This document shows positions 1-6,800 of a stretch of 12,654 bases of DNA, piece after piece. This DNA is from Methanobrevibacter sp. GTDB taxonomy: Archaea; Methanobacteriota; Methanobacteria; Methanobacteriales; Methanobacteriaceae. The stretch covers positions 1 through 12,654 of the forward strand of contig JAEEWY010000025.1 in assembly GCA_016291275.1 (NCBI GenBank). The letters are read 5' to 3'. A program made the translations under genes and the position numbers. The first letter of the stretch is position 1, and each line of letters begins with the position of its first letter. The notes under the pieces were generated by a model. That model worked only from the letters and a program-made list of their open reading frames with translations. It ran no database searches and was not told where the DNA came from.

Positions 1-317
1 ATGCTGATGTCTTGGTATTGGATGAGCCTACCAAGGGTCTTGACCCGATATCAAGCAAGAATCTTGCAAATATATTGAATTCCCTTCGTGACAATGGAAT
101 CACAATCCTTATGACAAGCCATGACCTGGACTTTGTTGCAAACAATTGCAAGAGATGTCTCATGCTATTTGACAAGGATATTCAGATTGATGACGATCCT
201 AAAGTGATATTCGCTGAGAATAATTTCTATACAACCTTTGTAAATAGGATGGTAAAGGATTATGTTCCTGAAATAGTCACTTTGGATGACTTGAAGGATA
301 AATGGGATTTGGAGTAA
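1..317 (+). CDS. ECF transporter ATPase (A component), C-terminal part
   Basis: This is the 3' end of an ABC-type ATPase whose beginning lies before the window. The reading frame is open from base 3, so the TTG at 12 is an internal Leu codon and not a start. Visible motifs are a Walker B strand (VLVLDEPTKGLDP, including the catalytic Glu), the D-loop that follows it, and the switch histidine in MTSHD. The Walker A and signature motifs must be upstream. The tail after the H-loop carries the short acidic C-terminal extension common in EcfA/CbiO-like ATPases. In this family the ATPase hydrolyses ATP on the inner membrane face to drive vitamin or metal uptake through T and S membrane subunits. 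The next gene encodes a membrane S-component-like protein, which supports the ECF reading. The partner T component is not in view, and the substrate cannot be read from this fragment. Confidence 0.85.
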   Translation, partial: ADVLVLDEPTKGLDPISSKNLANILNSLRDNGITILMTSHDLDFVANNCKRCLMLFDKDIQIDDDPKVIFAENNFYTTFVNRMVKDYVPEIVTLDDLKDKWDLE

Positions 318-335
318 GAAAGTTTTAATGTAATA

Positions 336-410
336 TTTAATGATTATTCTCTAATTTAAGTGTGTGATAATTTTTAATGATTATTTTATAATTTAAGAGT
401 GTGTAATAAT
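336..410 (+). repeat. Imperfect tandem duplication (~37 bp) before the S-component start
   Basis: Two copies of an AT-rich unit stand head to tail between the ATPase stop and the next ATG: 336-371 and 373-410. Both begin TTTAATGATTATT, continue with TAATTTAAG, and end in a GTGTG-TAAT block; the second copy runs into the start codon. They differ by a few substitutions and a 2-base insertion. The second copy provides the leader of the downstream gene, which has no good Shine-Dalgarno match. It is a local duplication of leader sequence; its effect is unknown. Confidence 0.75.
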
Positions 411-1113
411 GAGTGCAATGGATCAAATGTTAACAAATATGACTACAAGTGGAAGTGGAGCGGTGAATAGTCAGATATTTACCATTACCATGGTAATTTT
501 CCTAATCATTTTCATTGTAGGTGTGTTTTATGCAATATTCAAAATGTATGAGGCTAAAAAGCCGCCTGTTGAATCTATCGTATTGATTGCTGTCTTGACA
601 GCTATTGCGACTGTGGGACGTATCATTCTAATGTCAATTCCTGCTGTAAACTTGGCATCTTTCATCATCATAATGGTTGGTGTTGTATTCGGCAAGGAGG
701 AAGGTTTCCTTGTTGGTGCATTGACTGCTTTTGTATCAGGTCTCTTTATGGGAATGGGATACTGGGTCCTGTTCCAGATGCTTGCTTGGGGACTTATGGG
801 AGCCAGTGCAGGATTCCTCGCTTCCAGATTTGATAGTGTAGGATTCAGAATAGTGTTTGGGCTTCTTTGGGGATTCCTCTATGGTTGGATTACAGACATT
901 TCAGCTATTTTCTATTCAGGAACAGCTTTGGAGATAACTCCAATCATTGCATTATACCTTAATGGTGTAAGCTATGACTTAACCCACGGTGTAACCAATG
1001 CAGTGCTTTTAGTGGTATTGTATGATTGGTTCAAGAAGATGTTTACCAGAGCAAAAGTGAAATACTTGTCTGGACATTCTTCTGATAGTGAAAGCATTAG
1101 TCTTAGTGACTAA
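409..1113 (+). CDS. ECF transporter S component (substrate-binding membrane subunit)
   Basis: A 234-residue, very hydrophobic protein. An N-terminal membrane helix (about residues 24-45) precedes a core of roughly six helices (about 52-212), the usual size and helix count of an ECF S component, followed by a Ser/Asp-rich cytoplasmic tail. Residues 111-135 contain GMGYW, QM-AWGL and GASAG. This resembles the Gly-x-Gly-x-Trp...Gln-Met...Trp-Gly-Leu segment I associate with ECF S proteins of the CbrT-like (cobalamin) group in Firmicutes. That is resemblance by eye, so a corrinoid substrate is only a suggestion. The preceding gene is an ECF-type ATPase 91 bp upstream, so the two probably belong to one transporter and one transcript. 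The start at 409 is the first in-frame ATG, but no strong ribosome binding site precedes it; ATG at 418 is an alternative. A hairpin terminator follows the stop. Confidence 0.8.
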   Translation: MSAMDQMLTNMTTSGSGAVNSQIFTITMVIFLIIFIVGVFYAIFKMYEAKKPPVESIVLIAVLTAIATVGRIILMSIPAVNLASFIIIMVGVVFGKEEGFLVGALTAFVSGLFMGMGYWVLFQMLAWGLMGASAGFLASRFDSVGFRIVFGLLWGFLYGWITDISAIFYSGTALEITPIIALYLNGVSYDLTHGVTNAVLLVVLYDWFKKMFTRAKVKYLSGHSSDSESISLSD

Positions 1114-1148
1114 TATTTTATTTTTTTTATTTTCAAAGTTTTTACCAC

Positions 1149-1194
1149 AATGAGTTAGTTCATATAGTGGATTAACTCACTATTTTTTTTTTTT
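1149..1194 (+). terminator. Stem-loop plus T12 after the S-component gene
   Basis: Arms 1149-1157 and 1173-1181 pair over nine positions with one mismatch (core GAGTTA/TAACTC), followed closely by twelve Ts at 1183-1194. A second, mutually exclusive hairpin (TAGTG 1165-1169 with CACTA 1178-1182) sits directly against the same T-run. Either would make a good 3' end for the transporter transcript. Confidence 0.75.
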
Positions 1195-1284
1195 ACACAT
1201 TTGTGTTTATTCACAATTTCGCACTTTAAAAATTTTTATAATGTCTAAAGTCTAATATTTCATTGTAAAATAAATTATTTTTGA

Positions 1285-1348
1285 CTAGTAAAATAAAATC
1301 ATCATAGTAACTTTTATAAAGTATAGTAAATATAATATTACATAGCAA
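1285..1348 (+). promoter_or_regulatory. Toxin-antitoxin promoter with four heptamers at 19-bp spacing
   Basis: Four copies of the heptamer (A/C)TAG(T/C)AA start at 1285, 1304, 1323 and 1342, each exactly 19 bp after the last. The TATA-like TTTATAAA (1313-1320) lies between copies two and three, inside an ACTTT-TAT-AAAGT inverted repeat (1310-1322). With the usual archaeal spacing, transcription would begin near 1343, some 30 bases before the antitoxin start. The layout suits a promoter that is shut by its own antitoxin, as is usual for toxin-antitoxin operons, but the binding is inferred. Confidence 0.5.
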
Positions 1349-1372
1349 TAATTAAAAAGTATGGTGATTTTT

Positions 1373-1600
1373 ATGGTTATTGAAACTAAAGTCTATAAAA
1401 AGAATCAAACTACAATTCCCGCAGTATATAGAAAAAAGTATGATGTTCAGCCGGATGATATAGTTGAATGGGAAGAGAATGATCGTGGAGAAATTGTAGT
1501 TTCTTTCAGGAAAAAATTATCCTTTAGGGACATGATGGGATCAGGAACTGTAAAGACTAAAACAAATGCAGTTCAATTGGAAAAGGAGTTATATGAATGA
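1373..1600 (+). CDS. AbrB/MazE-like antitoxin (DNA-binding swapped-hairpin protein)
   Basis: I place the start at ATG 1373 (75 residues), because GGTGA at 1363-1367 lies five bases before it. The in-frame ATG at 1361 would add four residues and has a poorer leader. Residues 1-45 show the AbrB/SpoVT fold pattern: a short strand with YKKNQTTIPAVYRKK, then a VQPDDIVEW turn, then a strand with GEIVVSFRKK. This is the dimerising DNA-binding module of VapB/MazE-type antitoxins. The remaining tail (about 46-75) is the part that normally covers the toxin. The stop overlaps the toxin start as ATGA, so translation is probably coupled. The antitoxin should neutralise the PIN toxin and, with it, repress the upstream promoter; both are inferred from family behaviour. 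Confidence 0.85.
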   Translation: MVIETKVYKKNQTTIPAVYRKKYDVQPDDIVEWEENDRGEIVVSFRKKLSFRDMMGSGTVKTKTNAVQLEKELYE

Positions 1601-2037
1601 GCAAATTATTATTGGATACTAATTTCATTGTGGCCGCCATTCTACCGAATGATGAGTTGCATGAGAGGGCAGTTAAATTGGAAATTAAAGAGAATTTAAC
1701 TGTTTCAAATGAATGTTATGTTTCCAATCAGATTGTATCAGAAGTAATGAACATATTAGGTCAAAAGGATAGTGTTGAAGTAGCTAAAAATACCTACAAT
1801 ATGATGAAAGACAATTTCATTTGGATCAATGAATATGAAATTCCAGATTTCAATGATTCAGTGCTTAGCACATATAAGCGTCTTAATCGAAGAAGAGATA
1901 AGGATTTAAAGGCAAAGCATAAATTGGGATTCACTGACTGCTCAATTATAACTACTGCAAAATTGTTTTCGTTAGATTCCATAGTCAGTTTTGATGAGAA
2001 TTTTCTAAGAAATGATATGGTGGATATTATTTATTAG
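1597..2037 (+). CDS. vapC: VapC-type toxin, PIN-domain ribonuclease
   Basis: A 146-residue single PIN domain. The acidic residues that hold the catalytic metal are all present: Asp7 in LLLDTNFIVA, Glu49 in VSEVMNIL, Asp114 in GFTDCSI, and Asp133 in VSFDENF. Nothing looks degraded, so the enzyme should be active. VapC toxins are Mg-dependent RNases that typically cut tRNA or rRNA and slow growth when the antitoxin is lost; the target of this one cannot be told from sequence. Its ATG overlaps the antitoxin stop by four bases, and GGAG at 1585-1588 gives an internal ribosome binding site nine bases upstream. At 146 residues it is slightly longer than many VapCs; the extra length is a basic stretch (about 94-109, LNRRRDKDLKAKHK) just before the third acidic motif. 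Confidence 0.88.
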   Translation: MSKLLLDTNFIVAAILPNDELHERAVKLEIKENLTVSNECYVSNQIVSEVMNILGQKDSVEVAKNTYNMMKDNFIWINEYEIPDFNDSVLSTYKRLNRRRDKDLKAKHKLGFTDCSIITTAKLFSLDSIVSFDENFLRNDMVDIIY

Positions 2038-2104
2038 ATTATTTTTTATCAAATTTTACAATATTTATCCTAGTTAATGTTTTTATTTTCTCATTTATGT
2101 TTAT

Positions 2105-2140
2105 AATTTTCACTTATTTTCAAAATCTTAACTGAAAATT
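2105..2140. repeat. 8-bp inverted repeat downstream of vapC
   Basis: AATTTTCA (2105-2112) and TGAAAATT (2133-2140) are perfect inverted copies 20 bases apart in the non-coding stretch 2038-2331. No long T-run follows, so a terminator role is doubtful. Apart from this and the promoter near 2191, I see no gene or other structure in that stretch. Confidence 0.35.
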
Positions 2141-2189
2141 GAGCAAATCTTATTTTAATGTATTATTATAACTGTATTTTAGTAATAAC

Positions 2190-2198
2190 TTTATATAT
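2190..2198 (+). promoter_or_regulatory. Candidate TATA box for the small membrane protein gene
   Basis: TTTATATAT (2190-2198) is close to the classic archaeal TATA box. It would place the transcript start near 2220, leaving a leader of about 110 bases before ATG 2332. Assigned by pattern only. Confidence 0.45.
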
Positions 2199-2331
2199 GA
2201 TAAATTGCATAATATTAAATAACTAAAAATTAGTCAATTCAATTTAACTGAAATTTTATGAGTGAATTTCCTTATTGAAGTTAAAATTGCTAATTTTAGT
2301 TGTTTTTTTAAAAATATTATGGAGATATATT

Positions 2332-2583
2332 ATGGTAGCAAAAACTGTTATGAAAACTATTATTACCTTAGTAACCACTGCATTCGGTTTAGTTGCAGGT
2401 TTAGCATGGAACGATGCAATCCAAAAGTTAATTGAAACTTTAGTAGGTACTGGAGACGCACTTAACGGATTATTCATTTACGCTATTGTTGTAACCATTA
2501 TTGCAGTAGTTGTAACCATTATTCTTGCTAGAATTGCAGCAAAAATGGGTATTGAAGTAGATGATGAAGTTAAAGGAGAATAA
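2332..2583 (+). CDS. Small two-helix membrane protein, DUF5654-like
   Basis: An 83-residue protein with start ATG 2332, chosen because GGAG (2321-2324) lies seven bases before it; an in-frame ATG at 2275 would add 19 residues but lacks a site. Helix 1 (about 8-30) contains TLVTTAFGLVAGLAWNDAIQ, which I recognise as typical of the archaeal DUF5654 family; helix 2 (about 46-68) is Val/Ile-rich; the tail is short and acidic. The function of the family is unknown. A 15-bp direct repeat 21 bp apart (2488-2502 and 2509-2523) encodes the repeated VVTII of helix 2, so that helix may have grown by a 21-bp (two heptad-like turns) duplication. Codon choice is uniform (GTA, ACT/ACC, TTA, GCA), like the mfnB and guaB genes here and unlike the zinc-ribbon gene, hinting at high expression. 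It has its own promoter and a T-rich 3' end. Confidence 0.75.
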   Translation: MVAKTVMKTIITLVTTAFGLVAGLAWNDAIQKLIETLVGTGDALNGLFIYAIVVTIIAVVVTIILARIAAKMGIEVDDEVKGE

Positions 2584-2602
2584 GTAGTTTTTATTATTCT
2601 CT

Positions 2603-2657
2603 TTTTCACTTTTTTGTTTTAATTTTATATTTTTTTAATATTTTTGAAAATCTTTTT
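2603..2657 (+). terminator. T-tract cluster without hairpin
   Basis: Several T-runs (around 2603-2617, 2630-2645 and 2651-2657) follow the stop at 2583 with no convincing stem. Runs of T alone can end transcripts in euryarchaea, so this is a plausible 3' end. Confidence 0.4.
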
Positions 2658-2671
2658 TTATAATTATATAT
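2655..2671 (+). promoter_or_regulatory. Candidate TATA box for the zinc-ribbon gene
   Basis: TTTATAATTATATA lies within 2655-2671. With usual spacing the transcript would begin near 2690, which would exclude the upstream ATG at 2690 as a start and agrees with translation from 2720. Confidence 0.4.
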
Positions 2672-2719
2672 TCATTAGTTTATTGTATTTTGTTGATTGT
2701 TTGTTTAAGGGGGTTGAAA

Positions 2720-3499
2720 ATGGCAAAATATTGTGGAAACTGTGGTAGGGAACTTTCTGATAATGCAAAGTTCTGTCCTAATTGCGGTTGGGAATACGTT
2801 CCAAGGTACAAGGCAGATCATTATTCAAAATCAGAAGAGTTTGACGGTCCATTTGATGATTTTGATAACAGAAGCTCTACAAATCCTTTTGAAAGCTCTT
2901 CCAAAAAGAGTTCTGGAAATGATAAGGGAAATATTGGAAATGAAGAGAAATTTCCTTTCAAAAAGGTATGCATAGCTCTTTTCATTCTATTGCTGCTCTT
3001 TTCAATAATAACATTTTTTGCCTATGACAACAATTCAAGCGATTATGACACTTCAGTTCTAGAGGACAGTGCAGACAATATCTCTCTTGATAAATACAGC
3101 TACAACATGAATCCTCATGAAGATTGGGACAATGAGCCTTATAACCTGTCAATAGATAGGAATGCATATCTAAGCGGAGAAGGTAAAGTTCAGCTGATTG
3201 ACTCAAACCATTCATACAACATCGAATCCGATGGATTCAACATCACAGAGTATGAAACATATTACGTGAGTGTGGATGATGATGACTGGTATGTCTTGGA
3301 CATTTTCAAATGCGAATTCGAAACTCCTTCCCAAAGGCAAGTCTATTCAACAGATATGGATAATGGAGATCCAATTATAATTTACAGTGGAAAAGGGGAA
3401 TATTCCGGCTATGGAATCATAATCCCAAGTTCAAGCGATAATTCAACCTATAAGAATCTTGACTTCTTGGAGTCTATTTTCTATTATAAGAAGGAATAA
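2720..3499 (+). CDS. Zinc-ribbon protein with one membrane helix and an extracellular C-terminal domain
   Basis: Start ATG 2720 (259 residues), with GGGGG at 2709-2713 seven bases upstream; the in-frame ATG at 2690 would add ten residues with no site. Residues 5-22 form a compact zinc ribbon (C5-x2-C8 ... C19-x2-C22, YCGNCGRELSDNAKFCPNCG). A Ser/Asn/Asp-rich linker (about 30-80) leads to a single membrane helix (about 82-101, IALFILLLLFSII). The remaining ~155 residues are Asp/Ser/Tyr-rich and polar. The positive charge before the helix suggests that the ribbon is cytoplasmic and the tail outside. Zinc-ribbon/one-helix proteins of this layout are common in methanogens and Firmicutes and mostly of unknown function. 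It stands alone between a T-rich end and a hairpin terminator. The next gene is a surface protein, but no link is proven. Confidence 0.75.
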   Translation: MAKYCGNCGRELSDNAKFCPNCGWEYVPRYKADHYSKSEEFDGPFDDFDNRSSTNPFESSSKKSSGNDKGNIGNEEKFPFKKVCIALFILLLLFSIITFFAYDNNSSDYDTSVLEDSADNISLDKYSYNMNPHEDWDNEPYNLSIDRNAYLSGEGKVQLIDSNHSYNIESDGFNITEYETYYVSVDDDDWYVLDIFKCEFETPSQRQVYSTDMDNGDPIIIYSGKGEYSGYGIIIPSSSDNSTYKNLDFLESIFYYKKE

Positions 3500-3504
3500 T
3501 CATT

Positions 3505-3543
3505 TTTGGATATTATTTTTTTTTAATCCAAATTCTTTTTTTA
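3505..3543 (+). terminator. Stem-loop plus T-tract after the zinc-ribbon gene
   Basis: TTTGGAT (3505-3511) and ATCCAAA (3526-3532) pair perfectly across a T-rich 14-base loop, and a T-rich run follows (3533-3542). It starts six bases after the stop codon. Confidence 0.65.
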
Positions 3544-3705
3544 ATTATTTTTTAACTTCAATCAAATATTGATTTAATTTAATTAATTCCAATTTAAATA
3601 CAATATATCATTTATTTAATAAATTACTCTTTAATTATAATCTTATTTTAATATTAAAATAATATTTTACTTTTAAATCAATTTTAAACCTCTAAAAACT
3701 GTTTA

Positions 3706-3714
3706 ATTTATAAA
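3706..3714 (+). promoter_or_regulatory. Candidate TATA box for the adhesin gene in a 300-bp AT-rich spacer
   Basis: ATTTATAAA (3706-3714) is the best TATA-like site in the gene-free stretch 3544-3844. Initiation would fall near 3740, leaving a leader of about 100 bases that includes GACTAACTAACTA just upstream of it. I see no RNA gene or coding region in the rest of this spacer. Confidence 0.4.
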
Positions 3715-3844
3715 TGATGACTAACTAACTATTTTTGAAGAGAAATATTTTCTAAAAATTCTTTTTCAATACTCATATTTGAGATATTGTTGGGAATTCT
3801 TTAGGATTTGTTTCTCTTCTAAATTTTATGAGGTGTTATGTACA

Positions 3845-6800
3845 TTGAAATTAAAAATTATATGTTTAATTTGTATGATTCTCTGTGTATTTTTAACATT
3901 TTCAACTGTTAGTGCAACTGATTTAGAGGATTTAAGCTTTAATTCAGTTGCAATCGATTCACAGTCTGAATCTTCCTTTACAAATTTAAATGAAGATATA
4001 AGTGATAATATTGTAAATAGCAATGAGGATGAGGATTGTGTAGGATCTATGAATGAATTATCCAACTTGAATGGGGATTACAGTCCCAATTTAAGTTCTA
4101 TTAATTCAGATGAGAGTTCTCTAAAATCTAGTATCAGCCCTAGTGGAAATACATTCAGCAGCATTCAAAGTTCAATTAACAGTGCAAAATCCGGCGATAC
4201 AATAAATCTAAACGGAAAGACATTTACCGGAAATGGGACAGTCATTATAGTTAACAAATCCGTAACTATAAGTGGCGGTTCTGGAGCTCTAAGAGCAACT
4301 TTAGATGCAAAAAAGCTATCTGGAATTTTTAGGGTCACTGTTCCTAATGTAAAATTGGTAAACTGCAATTTCATCAACGCAAATGACAAGGCAGTCTACT
4401 ATCTGGAAGGCAATGGACAAATAAGCAACTGCAATTTCAATCATAATAATGCAAGCACATTCTGTGCGCATATTTATGTTTATCCAAACACTACAAATTT
4501 CCTCTTGGAAAACTCTAATTTCTATAACGGCTTTTCATGGAAATATTCAAATGTGGCTATAGCTGCAAACAATGTTACAGTTAGAAATTGCACATTCATC
4601 AACAATACCGTTAGAAATAATGAGAGCATTCAGGCTTGCGGTGGAGGATTGCAAGTAGGGGTTTCAGAAACAATGATCAATAAGGGAACTGTTGAAAATT
4701 GTCTATTCATAAACAATTCAGCCATTTCCGATAATGAAACCACTCATGCAGGTGCATTTTGCTTCCGTCCTGGAATAAAGGTTTCAAATTCCACTTTCAT
4801 CAATAATTATTGCAATAGAGTGGGAGGAGCCACCACATTGCATTCAGATGGTGACATAATTGATTGTATTTTCATAAATAACAGTGCTGGAATTTATGGA
4901 GGTGCTATAAGTACTGGTTTTGAGGTAAACAACATTAGCGTGAATATCAATTCATGCATTTTTGAAAACAACACTGCTCCTATGGGCGGTGCGATTCAAG
5001 TAAAAGGAAACAATGTAAGGGTTATTAACTCTACATTCAATGAGAATAAGGCTACTGGCACTGATGGTGGCGCATTGTTCATAATGGGAAATGAGGCAAT
5101 AATAGTCAATTCCACATTCAATGAGAATTTCGCTAAAAACATTGGTGCTGGAATATTGATAAATGGAACTGACGTTTCAGTGTTGAATTCAAGCTTTGAT
5201 GCAAACAGGGCAAGCTATGGAGCTGCCGTTTATGTGGTTGGATCAAATTCAAACATCTTCAGTTCTAATTTCACAAATCATAAGCTTGTGAATGGTTCCG
5301 TATACATTAAAGGGCCTAACACATATGTCTATGACAGCAATTTCAAGAACAATTCAGGTGAAAATGGAGCTGCAATTTACATTAAAGGCTCAAACAGCAA
5401 TCTTATATTGAATAATCTAAGCTTCAACAATGTAAGCAAGAAGGGAGGGGCAATCTATATTGAAGGTTCAAATGCCAATATAATTGCTTCTGATTTTTCA
5501 AATAATTCTGCAATCCCAAATAAGTCTGATATCATAAGCGGATTAGGTGGAGCCATTTACATTAAAGGAGATAACAATACAGTTGACTCATCCAATTTCA
5601 TATTCAACACTGCACGTAACGGTTCAGCCATTTACACTGATGGGTCAAAAATGACATTATCCAATACCAATTTTGATAAGAATCAGGCTTGGTCCTATCT
5701 TTTGGATTCCTATGTGGACCCTGCTATCAGTTATTTCAATGAAAGCGACATTTTAATCAATTTGACTTTGATTGGAGGCAATAATATTGCAAATGCAATC
5801 TATAATACTGCATCTATGGATGAGATATACTTCTATAATGTGAGTTACATATCCTCAAAAGGTCAAAAGGTCACTGGAAATGATGAGATACATCCAGTTG
5901 ATGGAGCAGAAAACAGCATGAACGGAAGTCTTTTGTATCAGGACGATAGAGAGGATAACCAATTGGTAAACCTAATCATCTACAGAGAGATTCCGAATAG
6001 TGAAAACGGCTTATTGTCTTCTTCTGATGAGCTTTCTGATATGATTTCAGGCAATGAGATTATCTTGAATGAAACATTTACAACTGGCATTCTTGGAGAT
6101 ATAAAGTTTAATATTAGCGATTACATTGATAATCCATTAAGCCCTGGAAAATATTATCTCTACGCAGAACATTTTGAAGATGATTACTATAAGGAAATAG
6201 ATGAAACAAATGAGTTTGAGATCATTCCAATCGTTGATGTAGCTGTTGGCATTGGATCAAGCAGAGTGAATATAGATTTCAACAAGACAGTTAAATTCAC
6301 TATTAAAGTGAAGAACAATGGACCAAATAATGCAACTGGAGTGAATGTGAGTGCAATCATTCCAGAGGGATTGGTTTACTTATCATCCGTTCCTTCAATA
6401 GGCACATTTAACCCTGAAAATGGCATATGGGATATTGGAAACTTAGATGTAGGTGAAAATCAGACTTTAATCATCAATGTTCAAACCAATAAAACAGGGC
6501 TTATTGACTATCCTGTAAATGTGTCCTCTATTGAAGAGGATTCCAATCTTACAAATAACTTGGACAATAAGACCATTAGGGTTCTCATGGCAGATTTGGC
6601 CATTACAGTCAATGCTTCTGAGGAGATTGTAAAGCCAGGGGATGTTGTCAATTGGACAATAACCGTTGTTAACAATGGGCCAAATAATGCAAGTAAAGTG
6701 GTTATCTTAGTGGATTATCCAGATGATGAATTGATCTATTTAGACTGTTCAAATGACACTTTCAATCTGACTGAGAATAAATTGGAGATTCCAAGTCTTT

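Noticed and set aside
12..14. TTG at 12 as the start of the ATPase
   Set aside because: The frame is open to the left edge and the residues before it complete a Walker B strand, so this is an internal codon of a truncated gene.
336..410. Riboswitch upstream of the S component
   Set aside because: The spacer is too short and AT-rich, with no conserved stems of a known vitamin riboswitch; it is explained by a tandem duplication.
1361..1372. ATG 1361 as antitoxin start
   Set aside because: The GGTGA just inside this region is well placed for ATG 1373, and the four extra residues do not belong to the AbrB fold.
2105..2140. Terminator after vapC
   Set aside because: The inverted repeat has a long spacer and no T-run behind it; the T-rich stretch right after the stop is a more likely 3' end.
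2275..2331. Longer start for the DUF5654-like protein
   Set aside because: No ribosome binding site precedes ATG 2275, while GGAG is correctly placed for ATG 2332, where the family pattern begins.
5294..5641. CRISPR-like repeat array
   Set aside because: The repeats are degenerate, in frame and encode beta-helix coils; there are no identical repeats with unique spacers and no cas gene.
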